Part shown: positions 15,873-23,547 of the stretch, one piece after another
How the letters are laid out: each line of letters starts with the position of its first letter
Numbering within the stretch: the stretch's first letter is position 1
Origin: SAR86 cluster bacterium
GTDB lineage: Bacteria; Pseudomonadota; Gammaproteobacteria; Pseudomonadales; Pseudohongiellaceae
Length of the DNA: 36,134 nucleotides
Reading direction: 5' to 3'
NCBI GenBank assembly: GCA_002746215.1
Contig: NVWI01000005.1
Location: 125,546 to 161,679, forward strand
Made by a program: the position numbers and the translations under genes
Notes under the pieces: generated by a model
Seen by the model: the letters and a program-made list of their open reading frames with translations, nothing else
Told to the model about the DNA's origin: nothing
Database searches by the model: none

Positions 15873-17348
15873 ATGTTTGAAGTTGCAGAAATCGGCCATA
15901 AACTTTCAAAAAAACAGTTTGATGAACTTACACCTCAGTTACATACCCGCCTGTTAGAGGCCCAATTCAAATTACAGAAAACCAGGCATTCAATTGTCAT
16001 CATTATTTCTGGTGTAGAAGGTGCTGGTAAAGGAGAGGTTGTTAATCGTCTGAATGAATGGCTCGATTCACGCGGCATTGCAACTAATGCATTTTGGGAT
16101 GAAACTAATGATCAAACATTACGCCCGGATTACTGGCGTTTCTGGAGAGCACTGCCTGCGCGCGGCAACATAGGCATACTGTTTGGCTCATGGTATACAC
16201 GACCTATTGTTAAAAAAGTATTTGGCGAAATCGATGCAGCCGAATTCGAAAGGCAATTAAAAAATATTTGTGAATTTGAACGAATGCTTGCTGATGATGG
16301 CGTCATTATTATCAAGCTCTGGTTTCACATGTCAAAGGAAGCCGCAGTAAAACGGCTAGCAAAAGAAGCAACATTGCGTAAAGCGGCTCCTGAAACTCAA
16401 AAATATCTCGAGCAATATGATGCGTTTCTGCCTGTCTGTGAGCAGGCGTTGAGAGAGACAGAACAAAGCAGTTCACCCTGGCATATTATAGAAGCGACGA
16501 ATAAGAAATATCGAGATGCAACGGCCGCGGAAATTATTTTAAATACTTTTTTACAGCATCTTGACGCAGAGCAACAACACCAGGAAAGCCAACATAAAGA
16601 GACTCATTTTCTACCTACCCAACCTACAGTGCTGGATCATGTAAACCTTGATCTTTCACTAACCAAAAAAGCCTACAGTACAGCGTTGAATTTAGCGCAA
16701 AATAAACTTAATACCTTGAGTTGGGAAGCCCGTAAACAGAGAAAATCAATTGTTGCCGTATTTGAAGGCTGGGATGCCAGCGGTAAAGGAAGCGCCATCA
16801 GACGTGTCACGCAAGCCATTGATGCAAGGTTGTATAAAGTCATTTCTACGGCTGCACCCACGGATGAAGAGGCAGCTCAGCATTATCTTTGGCGCTTTTG
16901 GCGCCATATACCACTTGCAGGCTATGTGACAATTTATGACCGCTCCTGGTATGGCCGAGTATTAGTTGAGCGAGTAGAAAAATTTGCCAAAGACCGAGAG
17001 TGGCACCGCGCTTATGCTGAAATAAATCACTTTGAAGAACAGCTATATGAACATGGCATCATTCTATGCAAATTCTGGATTCACATTAGCCCCGAAGAAC
17101 AGCTCAGAAGATTTGAAGAACGCGCAAAGGTGCCCTGGAAGAAACATAAAATAACACAAGAAGACTGGCGTAACAGAGAGAAATGGCATGATTATAAAAC
17201 GGCTATTGATGATATGGTTGTGCACACCAGTACACAACATGCCCCCTGGACTTTAGTGCCAGGTAATGACAAAAAATATGCCAGAATTAATATTCTGAAT
17301 ACCTTAAATCAAGCAATCGAAAAAAGCCTAGACAGTTCCTCTAATTAA
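15873..17348 (+). CDS. pap: Polyphosphate:AMP phosphotransferase (two-domain PPK2, class II)
   Basis: This enzyme phosphorylates AMP to ADP with inorganic polyphosphate. The 491 residues hold two PPK2 domains in tandem, as in the Pseudomonas PAP protein (about 500). The C-terminal domain has the full catalytic set: Walker A GWDASGKGS (299-307), APTDEE, LWRFWRHIP and DRSWYGRVLVERVE (356-369). The N-terminal domain keeps a Walker A (GVEGAGKGE, 47-55) but has GSWYTRPI where the other has DRSWYGR, so it is probably structural. The start is placed at 15873 because MFEVAEIGHKL matches the usual N-terminus of the family (MFESAEVGH), although the frame is open upstream to a TTG at 15834. Only a GAGAG-type ribosome site precedes it. 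No ppk1 or ppx lies nearby. Confidence 0.93.
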   Translation: MFEVAEIGHKLSKKQFDELTPQLHTRLLEAQFKLQKTRHSIVIIISGVEGAGKGEVVNRLNEWLDSRGIATNAFWDETNDQTLRPDYWRFWRALPARGNIGILFGSWYTRPIVKKVFGEIDAAEFERQLKNICEFERMLADDGVIIIKLWFHMSKEAAVKRLAKEATLRKAAPETQKYLEQYDAFLPVCEQALRETEQSSSPWHIIEATNKKYRDATAAEIILNTFLQHLDAEQQHQESQHKETHFLPTQPTVLDHVNLDLSLTKKAYSTALNLAQNKLNTLSWEARKQRKSIVAVFEGWDASGKGSAIRRVTQAIDARLYKVISTAAPTDEEAAQHYLWRFWRHIPLAGYVTIYDRSWYGRVLVERVEKFAKDREWHRAYAEINHFEEQLYEHGIILCKFWIHISPEEQLRRFEERAKVPWKKHKITQEDWRNREKWHDYKTAIDDMVVHTSTQHAPWTLVPGNDKKYARINILNTLNQAIEKSLDSSSN

Positions 17349-17387
17349 TTTTGAGTCTACCTGTCGCGGAGCCGTGTTAAAGTTATA

Positions 17388-17398
17388 ACTCTGACACC
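17388..17398. repeat. Solo arm of the REP-like repeat
   Basis: ACTCTGACACC matches 11 bases of the right arm seen at 3788-3801 and 6485-6493. No left arm is present in the 58-base gap between the convergent genes ending at 17348 and 17407, so it is a remnant or half-element. Confidence 0.5.
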
Positions 17399-17406
17399 AA
17401 AAAGCA

Positions 17407-17736
17407 TCAAACCTTACTTGCACAAGCTATACATAGCTCTGTTTCAGGAATGGCTTCTAATCTCTGTTGACCAATGTCTTTTCCGCAAGTAGAACAGAGT
17501 TCATACTCGCCTTTTTCAAGACGCTGCAAGGCACGCTGAATTTGCTTCAGCTCTACCCGGCCTTCTTCATCCAAAGCATGAATAATTTCTTCATTCTCCA
17601 TTTCCGTCACTTGTTCACTGAAATCAGCACTTACCGGCTCTTCCCTGTGATGTATATGTTTGTGGGTTCTTTCCACGCGGGAGGTAATTTCAGCCTGCTT
17701 TACAAGTAAAGCCTGCTTTGCTGCTTCTGCGTTCAT
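17407..17736 (-). CDS. DksA/TraR-family zinc finger protein
   Basis: A 109-residue cytosolic protein. The N-terminal two-thirds is helical and acidic (MENEEIIHALDEEGRVELKQ). The C-terminal zinc finger has C81-STC84 and C102-IAC105 in CSTCGKDIGQQRLEAIPET. DksA-family proteins bind the RNA polymerase secondary channel and modulate stress transcription. This one is shorter than E. coli DksA (151), closer to YbiI/TraR-type or DksA2-like proteins. The ATG at 17736 is chosen because TTGGAGAAGAT lies directly before it; the open frame extends six codons up to a GTG at 17754, but that would place the ribosome site inside the gene. Confidence 0.88.
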   Translation of the reverse strand: MNAEAAKQALLVKQAEITSRVERTHKHIHHREEPVSADFSEQVTEMENEEIIHALDEEGRVELKQIQRALQRLEKGEYELCSTCGKDIGQQRLEAIPETELCIACASKV

Positions 17737-17863
17737 ATCTTCTCCAATCAACACAATTAACCATCAATATGCCCATAATAAACCAGTAAATATAAACCCA
17801 ACATGACCCAAATCATTTAAATTAACAAAAACTCTCTGTTTTAAACTCATTAATAAACATCCA

Positions 17864-17893
17864 TTGACACTCCATGCACGTGCGAATTAGCAT
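17864..17893 (+). promoter_or_regulatory. Candidate sigma-70 promoter for the FAH-family gene
   Basis: A perfect TTGACA at 17864-17869 is followed by an 18-base spacer and TAGCAT at 17888-17893. A start near 17900 would exclude the in-frame ATG codons at 17874 and 17895 and favour the TTG at 17955. Confidence 0.5.
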
Positions 17894-17954
17894 AATGTTT
17901 CTGTATCGTGAAATTAAGTTATTAATTGAAGTTTTAAAACAGGACGCTCTTACT

Positions 17955-18821
17955 TTGAAATATTTAAGCTTTATCAGACCAGACGGTCAGGCCACCATTG
18001 GCAAAATAGAAGGAAAACTCACAGGCGATGTTGAGAACAATGAGGTCACTGAACTACTGGCTGAAAATAGTCATGTTACAGACTTAAAATCCGCACTCAA
18101 AAACAACAGTTTGCATCAGCTTATTGAAGGTTCAAGCTATAGCCTGAATGAAATACGCTTTCTTCCCCTCATTCCAAACCCTGGAAAAATTTTGTGTGTG
18201 GGTTTAAATTATAAAACTCATATTGAGGAAACAGGTCTTGGAAAAGATGCAAGCTATCCCGTTATTTTTACCCGCTTTGCTGACACCCTGGTTGCTCATG
18301 GTGAGCCGATAATACAGCCCTTAGCTTCTACTAAACTTGATTATGAAGGTGAATTAGCTATAGTCATTAGCAAAGGCGGACGCGCTATACCTGAACAAGA
18401 TGCCTTTGATCATATTGCAGGCTATAGTTGTTTTAACGATGCCTCTGTTCGCGACTGGCAAAGGCATGCCAGTCAATATACACCCGGTAAAAACTTTCCT
18501 GCTACAGGTGGATTTGGCCCCTGGTTAGTCACACCCGATGAAATTGATAACTTGCAAGATCAGCATGTCACGACAAAACTGAATAGTGAAAAAGTTCAGG
18601 ATCAACCAATTTCTGATTTAATATTCTCAATTCCATTTCTAATTAACTACATTTCTTCGTTCACGCCATTACTGCCTGGAGATGTAATAGTTACTGGCAC
18701 GCCAGGCGGTGTTGGGGGCGCTCGAAAACCACCTTTATGGATGAAACCGGGAGATACAGTTAAAGTATCAGTAGGAGAAATTGGAACGCTAATTAATTCG
18801 ATCCAGACCGAACAGCAATAG
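17955..18821 (+). CDS. Fumarylacetoacetate hydrolase (FAH) family protein
   Basis: A cytosolic metal-dependent hydrolase/decarboxylase of about 288 residues. Family motifs are VGLNYKTHIEETG with its conserved His, the metal-binding acids of DYEGELAIVISKGG, GYSCFNDASVRDWQ, the lysine in PGKNFPATGGFGPW, and LLPGDVIVTGTPGGVG. Known members cleave C-C bonds in aromatic or sugar acid breakdown (fumarylpyruvate, ureidoglycolate-like or oxaloacetate substrates). I chose the TTG at 17955 because it gives the usual N-terminus (reading MKYLSFIRPDGQA), has AGGA 10 bases upstream, and lies after a likely promoter. The frame is open back to an ATG at 17874. No pathway partner is adjacent, so the substrate is unknown. 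Confidence 0.88.
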   Translation: MKYLSFIRPDGQATIGKIEGKLTGDVENNEVTELLAENSHVTDLKSALKNNSLHQLIEGSSYSLNEIRFLPLIPNPGKILCVGLNYKTHIEETGLGKDASYPVIFTRFADTLVAHGEPIIQPLASTKLDYEGELAIVISKGGRAIPEQDAFDHIAGYSCFNDASVRDWQRHASQYTPGKNFPATGGFGPWLVTPDEIDNLQDQHVTTKLNSEKVQDQPISDLIFSIPFLINYISSFTPLLPGDVIVTGTPGGVGGARKPPLWMKPGDTVKVSVGEIGTLINSIQTEQQ

Positions 18822-18887
18822 TATTTTCACTTGCAAGAAATACCGCCAGGATTTAAGAGAAATATGACCAGATATTGAGCCACAGTA

Positions 18888-18916
18888 TTGACAATGCTCT
18901 TTGTCTAACCTATTTT
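18888..18916 (+). promoter_or_regulatory. Sigma-70 promoter of the secreted MBL/VOC cassette
   Basis: A perfect TTGACA (18888-18893), a 17-base spacer, then TATTTT (18911-18916). It points at the first gene of the cassette (ATG 19000), leaving a leader of about 77 bases. Confidence 0.6.
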
Positions 18917-18999
18917 GATTGGCTCCAGAGTTAGAAAAAAATCAAACTAAAAACAGCAAGTATACTGTTAATTATTATAATAAATATTGAGGCAAACGC

Positions 19000-19875
19000 A
19001 TGTGCAAGTCCCGACCATATCTACCCCACCTACTACTGTTTTTTCTCTCGGCCTGTTATGTAACAACAGCTTCGGCTCAGACTAATCTCGGGGGGGTCTG
19101 GCTGGCCGATTACACAGAAGACCGTGGGGATCGCATTCCTGGCCCGGCACTGGGCGATTACGGCGGACTGCCATTAAACGATGCCAACCGACTGAGGGCG
19201 CAAAGTTGGAGTGCTTCTTTGCTGGGTTTGCCTGAATATCAATGCCGTGTGCATCCTTCAGACTATGCCCACAGCTTTAATAATATTAATCTGAGAGAAG
19301 AACGTGATCCCCGAACCCTCGAGTTGATTGCCATACATCTTGAACATTTCACTTGGCAAACGCGCCGGGTTATCTGGATGGATGGGCGCGAACATCCGCC
19401 GGAATACGCAGCTCACACCTCGATGGGTTTTTCCACCGGAGAATGGCTTGGACATAAGCTTAAGGTTACGACTACTCACCTTAAGGAAGGCTGGTTACGG
19501 CGCAACGGAGTTGCTCGCAGCGACCAGGCAAGCGTGACTGAATATTTTATCCGGCATGGCAATTTACTCGTTTGGACCGTCATTGTTGATGACCCGGTTT
19601 ACCTGGAAGAGCCCATTATCCGTAATCGAAATTATAATTATTCCACAGAGGTGCAAATACTTACCTACCCATGTGAAAGCGTTATTGAAATAGTCCATGA
19701 ACCCGGTTATATCCCACATTATCTGCCTGGTAATACCCCATACTTGTTCGAATTTGCGGATAGTTACAATATTCCTCACCAGGCCACCTTGGGAGGGGCC
19801 GCAACCATGTATCCCGAATACAGAAAGTTTCTCCTAGATTTACCTAGCCCTAGTACAACGCAAAACCAGGAGTAA
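19000..19875 (+). CDS. Exported protein of unknown function, paralogue A of the cassette
   Basis: A 291-residue protein with a signal peptide (LLLFFLSACYVTTASAQ, cleavage near residue 26). The mature part has NLGGVWLADYTEDRGDRIPG, EYQCRVHPSDYAHSF, RRVIWMDGREHPPEY, MGFSTGEWLGHKLKVTTTHL, KEGWLRRNGVARSDQASV and VIVDDPVYLEEP. The order of elements (Cys-containing segment, R-x-I-x-MDGR-x-HP, G-x-S-x-G-x-W, D-Q-TEYF, DP-x-Y-x-x-P) recalls a large uncharacterised family of secreted proteins from proteobacteria and acidobacteria. No catalytic function is established that I can name. It shares the LRRNGV-x-x-SDQ block with the gene at 20870. It is the first of four same-strand genes, with 5 bases to the MBL gene. 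Confidence 0.8.
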   Translation: MCKSRPYLPHLLLFFLSACYVTTASAQTNLGGVWLADYTEDRGDRIPGPALGDYGGLPLNDANRLRAQSWSASLLGLPEYQCRVHPSDYAHSFNNINLREERDPRTLELIAIHLEHFTWQTRRVIWMDGREHPPEYAAHTSMGFSTGEWLGHKLKVTTTHLKEGWLRRNGVARSDQASVTEYFIRHGNLLVWTVIVDDPVYLEEPIIRNRNYNYSTEVQILTYPCESVIEIVHEPGYIPHYLPGNTPYLFEFADSYNIPHQATLGGAATMYPEYRKFLLDLPSPSTTQNQE

Positions 19876-19880
19876 AGAAG

Positions 19881-20813
19881 ATGCGAATTTTAATGAAAAC
19901 TATTTTATCCAGCATAGTGCTCCTATGCTCCGCCCCTGGTTTTTCTCAGCCCGACTTTGACAATATCGACATCCATACCCTTAAGGTAAGAAACAATATT
20001 TATATGCTAGTTGGTGCTGGTGGCAATATCACGGCACAGGTTGGCGACGACGGCATACTCATTGTCGATACTCAGTACGCTGAAATGTCTGACAAGATAT
20101 TAGCGGCTCTGCAGGAAATATCGGGTGGCGCCGCCTTGCGCTATATTATTAACACGCATGTTCACGGTGATCATGTCGGAGGCAATGTCAATTTAGCTCG
20201 ATCCGGGGCTACTATCAGTGGCGGCAATATGCGCAGGGATGTCACGGGTCAATCTGCCGCTATCATCGCGCACGAAAGTGTTCTGCTCAGATTAACCACC
20301 ACTGATGCCGGTAGCACAATGGATGTCGATGGCTGGCCGACGAGTTCTTATTTTGAAGGCAAAAAGGATATTTATTTTAACGGCGAAGGCGTCCGCATCA
20401 TGCATCAACCCCGTGCCCACACCGATGGAGACAGTATCGTTTACTTCCGTAAATCCGATGTCATAGCGACAGGAGATGTTTACCGGACTGATGCTTACCC
20501 CTTCATTGACATCGCGACAGGAGGCACAATTCAAGGCTTTCTCAATGCTGCTCAAGCCATTATCGACCAGATTATTCCGGTATATGGACAAGATGGCGGC
20601 ACCTTGGTCATCCCCGGGCATGGTCGTCTCAGCGACTTTGGCGATGTTCTAAACTGGCGTGAAATGTTGACCATCATCCATGACCGAGTTAAAGACTTAA
20701 AAGATCAAGGTCTGAGCTTGGAAGAAGTATTAGAAGCCAAGCCCAGTCTTGATTATGACCCACGTTATGGTGACAGTGAACGTTTCATTACAGCTGTTTA
20801 CCAAACGCTTTAG
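19881..20813 (+). CDS. Exported metallo-beta-lactamase-fold hydrolase
   Basis: A 310-residue MBL-superfamily protein with a signal peptide (TILSSIVLLCSAPGFSQ). The zinc ligands are visible: THVHGDHVGGN (H93, H95, D97, H98), H180 in PRAHTDGDSIVY, D199 in ATGDVYRTD and H247 in IPGHGRL. GILIVDTQYA (58-67) is also typical. This set defines a competent metallohydrolase; the family contains glyoxalase II, lactonases, B3-like lactamases and quinoprotein-relay hydrolases, and the substrate is unknown. AGGAG at 19868-19872 supports the start. It is tightly linked to the gene upstream (5 bases) and probably co-expressed with the downstream paralogue and the VOC gene. Acting in the periplasm is inferred from the signal peptide. 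Confidence 0.92.
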   Translation: MRILMKTILSSIVLLCSAPGFSQPDFDNIDIHTLKVRNNIYMLVGAGGNITAQVGDDGILIVDTQYAEMSDKILAALQEISGGAALRYIINTHVHGDHVGGNVNLARSGATISGGNMRRDVTGQSAAIIAHESVLLRLTTTDAGSTMDVDGWPTSSYFEGKKDIYFNGEGVRIMHQPRAHTDGDSIVYFRKSDVIATGDVYRTDAYPFIDIATGGTIQGFLNAAQAIIDQIIPVYGQDGGTLVIPGHGRLSDFGDVLNWREMLTIIHDRVKDLKDQGLSLEEVLEAKPSLDYDPRYGDSERFITAVYQTL

Positions 20814-20869
20814 TTAACGCTTCATAGCCACCAGCAGCAATCAATAAATTCTGAAAAGTGAATTCAAAA

Positions 20870-21631
20870 ATGACAAAAAAAACGCTACTAATTTCATACC
20901 TTTCTTTATCTTTTTTACTGGGGGCCAGTTTGGGCAATGCGCAATTTGGGCCACCTGAGGTCGAGGTAATTGATGATGCTCAAGAAGCCGCACCGATTGA
21001 TATCACAGGAAACTGGGTTTCCATCGTCACTGAAGACTGGCGTTACAGAATTCTCACTGGAGACGTTGGCGACACCGAAGGCTACTTTTTAACTGAACTG
21101 GGTACACGCGTAGCAGAATCCTGGGATCCTGCTACAGACGAAGCTTCTGGGGAAGCCTGTAGAGCGTATGGTGCGGCAGGTATTATGCGTCAACCAACAC
21201 GACTGCAGATAAGCTGGGAAAATAATAATACTCTCGAAATAGAGACCGATGCTGGCATGCAAACTCGCCGGCTTAAATTCGGGGAAGCTCAGGATGGAGC
21301 AGGCACCGGCTCCTGGCAAGGCGTATCTAATGCCAACTGGAACCTGCACCGTCAGGGACGAGGTGGTCCTGTAATTAGCGGCACTCTGGAAGTTGAAACC
21401 CATGGCATGCGACAGGGTTATTTACGCCGTAACGGCGTTCCCTACAGCGACCAATCCACGATGCAAGAATATTTTGATGTGGTGACTCAGGATGATGGCA
21501 CTGAATATCTTATTGTCCTTTCCATCGTGGAAGATCCTGTATTTTTAAATGGCCCGGCGATGACCAGTAGCAATTTCCGTCGTGAAGCGAATGATAATCT
21601 TTGGGATCCATCCGGATGTCTGACTCAATAA
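20870..21631 (+). CDS. Exported protein of unknown function, paralogue B of the cassette
   Basis: A 253-residue protein with a signal peptide (LLISYLSLSFLLGASLGNAQ). The mature part shows ITGNWVSIVTEDWRYRI, GEACRAYGAAGIMRQPTRLQ, TRRLKFG, GTLEVETHGMRQGYLRRNG, PYSDQSTMQEYFDVV and IVEDPVFLNGPAMTSSNFRRE. It is clearly related to the gene at 19000 through the shared LRRNGV-x-x-SDQ-x-x-x-x-EYF block, the Cys segment and the DP-x-x-L segment, but is shorter by about 40 residues and lacks the MDGREHP motif. The ATG at 20870 is preferred over a GTG at 20858, as AAGTGA precedes it. Function unknown; its place after the MBL gene suggests a shared process. Confidence 0.78.
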   Translation: MTKKTLLISYLSLSFLLGASLGNAQFGPPEVEVIDDAQEAAPIDITGNWVSIVTEDWRYRILTGDVGDTEGYFLTELGTRVAESWDPATDEASGEACRAYGAAGIMRQPTRLQISWENNNTLEIETDAGMQTRRLKFGEAQDGAGTGSWQGVSNANWNLHRQGRGGPVISGTLEVETHGMRQGYLRRNGVPYSDQSTMQEYFDVVTQDDGTEYLIVLSIVEDPVFLNGPAMTSSNFRREANDNLWDPSGCLTQ

Positions 21632-21663
21632 AACCATTAGTAATGGTATTAAGGCTTCATACA

Positions 21664-22671
21664 ATGAGAATCAAGCTGTTTTTAGCCAAGCCTGCCAGGA
21701 TCGTAATAACCATCATCCTCCTCACTCAGAGTTTGCTGGCAGCACAAGCGCAAGTCATCACCGGAGGCAACAATTACATTAACACCGTTGCTGACCTTGA
21801 TCGCAGCATTGCGTTTTATGAGGAAGCATTTGGTCTAAGTACGCAAACCATGTTTGCAGAGCCCACTGGCGTTCCAATGATTCAGAACCTGACTAATACA
21901 GGTAACGGCCTTATACGCATCGGCACAGCAGAAATACCAGGGGCAAATTTCCTGCTTGAGTTTACTGAGTTTTCTGAGCTCAACCGTAACCCTGGTCGTT
22001 TCAATATGCATGACCCAGGCAGTGCCAGATTGCTACTCGTGGTCACCGACATCGATACCATGTTAGAAGCCGCTATTGCTGCTGGAGCCACCATCGAGAC
22101 CACGGGTGGAGAGATATTACGCCGAGATGCTTCTGACGGATCATACAATCGCGCCATCTTTCTCAGAGATCTTGATGGCTTTCTGGTAGAGCTGGTACAA
22201 CGTTACTCTGCAACTAGTGTCATGCCAGCTATGGGGAACCCTGCTGTCATTGGAGGCGGATTTTCAATCACAGTCGAAAATCTGGAACGATCAATTGAAT
22301 TTTGGCGCCATTTTGGCATTGACTTCATATCTACTTTATCAGGCCGAAGTGATCCTACCTCCAATGCTCTTGCCGCCACTGAAGGTGCTTCCTTATACGG
22401 TGCTAACGTGGTTATTCAAAATTCAGACTTTAGTTGGAGTCTGTTTGAGTTCAACAATATAAATCGTAACGCCTTTCAACGTAATATTCCCGACCCTGGC
22501 GCTCCTGCACTGTCGTTACTTATCAATGATATGGACGCTGCTATGGCCGCAATTGATGCTTCAGGTGCCGATATTGTCAGTGTTGATAATCAAGCAGTGT
22601 CGATAGGTGAAGGTGCTAACATCTTTATTCGCGACCCAGATGGATTCCTGATTGAGTTAATCAAAAGATAA
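21664..22671 (+). CDS. Exported tandem VOC (glyoxalase/dioxygenase-fold) protein
   Basis: A protein of 335 residues with two vicinal-oxygen-chelate domains. The first (about 33-165) contains NYINTVADLDRSIAFYEEAFGL and ends IFLRDLDGFLVELVQRY. The second (about 185-335) contains GGGFSITVENLERSIEFWRHFG and ends IFIRDPDGFLIELIKR. These are the two ends of the VOC fold with its metal-ligand Glu. The signal peptide (IVITIILLTQSLLAAQAQ) appears if the ATG at 21664 is used, with AAGG 10 bases upstream. The frame runs upstream into the previous gene (to 21601), so an overlapping earlier start is possible. VOC enzymes are usually cytosolic; export is unusual. Substrate unknown. Confidence 0.85.
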   Translation: MRIKLFLAKPARIVITIILLTQSLLAAQAQVITGGNNYINTVADLDRSIAFYEEAFGLSTQTMFAEPTGVPMIQNLTNTGNGLIRIGTAEIPGANFLLEFTEFSELNRNPGRFNMHDPGSARLLLVVTDIDTMLEAAIAAGATIETTGGEILRRDASDGSYNRAIFLRDLDGFLVELVQRYSATSVMPAMGNPAVIGGGFSITVENLERSIEFWRHFGIDFISTLSGRSDPTSNALAATEGASLYGANVVIQNSDFSWSLFEFNNINRNAFQRNIPDPGAPALSLLINDMDAAMAAIDASGADIVSVDNQAVSIGEGANIFIRDPDGFLIELIKR

Positions 22672-22704
22672 TCAGCGCGTTAATTTACCCGCTTTACCCC
22701 TTCA

Positions 22705-23457
22705 CTAGAAATTAATTCTAACCACCGCTTGCATGGCTGATTCGTTGAAGCCAGCTCTACCAGTTTTATTGTGCCAATACAGATACTCTACGCCGAGATA
22801 AAGCTTGTCATGCACTTTCCACAGTATTTGTGGCTGAGCCTGGTAATGACTGGCGCTAGTCCCCTCACTACCCGTAATGTCATAGAAACCTTCAAAAGAA
22901 AAGTTTTTATTCCAAAATATAAATGGGTAATTCCAGGCAATTGTCATTTACTGAGTATGCCCCGAGATCGTTGGGTCATTACGATTAAACACGTGCAGTT
23001 TAAAAAAACGAAAACCTGGCAAAGCTAAATCAACACTAAGCCCAGCCAAAAAAGTTGTTTTCTCAACATGCTTGTTATGTACGTAATCAAATTCGCTAAT
23101 TAAATAAAAATCACGGATTAGGCCGAAGGGAACAGGGCCATCACCCAGAATCTTCCCAGGGCTAATCCTAGGGGCCCACTCAAAATAGGTATTACCGGCA
23201 TTTTCAAAATTGCCCAAATTAGAAAGGTCCAGAAAATAAAAGTTATCTCCAAAACTCCATGTGCGGCTATGTTTGTAGGTCATGAGGGACTGACCATCTC
23301 GCCCCCCTCGATCATAGGCGTCGGAATATACCAACTCTAACGAGTCACTTCCCTGAGCATTGGCCTGTAAATAGCTAAAAGAATTAAAAACAAAAATTAG
23401 TAACAGAAAGTTTTTCTTAGCGTTCTTAAGCGATTTAAGCAGAGGTGTAATGTTCAA
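22705..23457 (-). pseudogene. Tsx/OmpK-like outer-membrane channel gene split by an in-frame TAA
   Basis: Two minus-strand pieces lie in the same frame. The upstream piece ends at a TAA (22950-22948); the next codon is ATG (22947) and the frame continues 80 more codons to a natural end. The joined product looks like a nucleoside-specific channel (Tsx/OmpK) barrel: signal region FLLLIFVFNSFSYLQANAQ, SFGDNFYFLDLSNL, TYFEWAPRISPGK, LPGFRFFKLHVFNRNDP, then after the stop MTIAWNYPFIFWNKNFSFEG, LGVEYLYWHNKTG and a C-terminal Phe (VVRINF) as in porins. One base change (for example CAA to TAA) explains the break. No ATG precedes the signal peptide in frame; I placed the start at a TTG (23457), since the alternative TTG at 23517 lies in a terminator hairpin. 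A sequencing error or split translation from TAAATG are alternatives. Confidence 0.75.
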
Positions 23458-23502
23458 GAAAATTTCACTGTTATTTAACTTGCAGGAATTAGAACTTTTT
23501 AA

Positions 23503-23537
23503 AAACAGGATCAGCAAGGTATATACTGACCCTGTTT
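23503..23537 (-). terminator. Rho-independent terminator after the SMP-30-like gene
   Basis: Reading the minus strand, AAACAGGGTCAG (23537-23526) pairs with CTGATCCTGTTT (23514-23503) with one G-U pair and an 11-base loop, and T residues continue to 23501. It lies 10 bases past the stop at 23548, so the porin remnant downstream depends on readthrough or its own promoter. Confidence 0.75.
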
Positions 23538-23547
23538 GTTTTACGAC

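Noticed and set aside
9887-18892. GCCACAGTATTGAC occurs at 9887-9900 and again at 18879-18892, both upstream of genes.
   Set aside because: One 14-base match in 36 kb is close to what chance allows. The second copy overlaps a good -35 box, but the first does not fit the better promoter there, so I do not claim a shared operator.
21601-21663. Earlier start of the VOC gene overlapping the preceding gene.
   Set aside because: The upstream starts would bury the signal peptide behind 21 residues, while 21664 gives a clean signal and a ribosome site.
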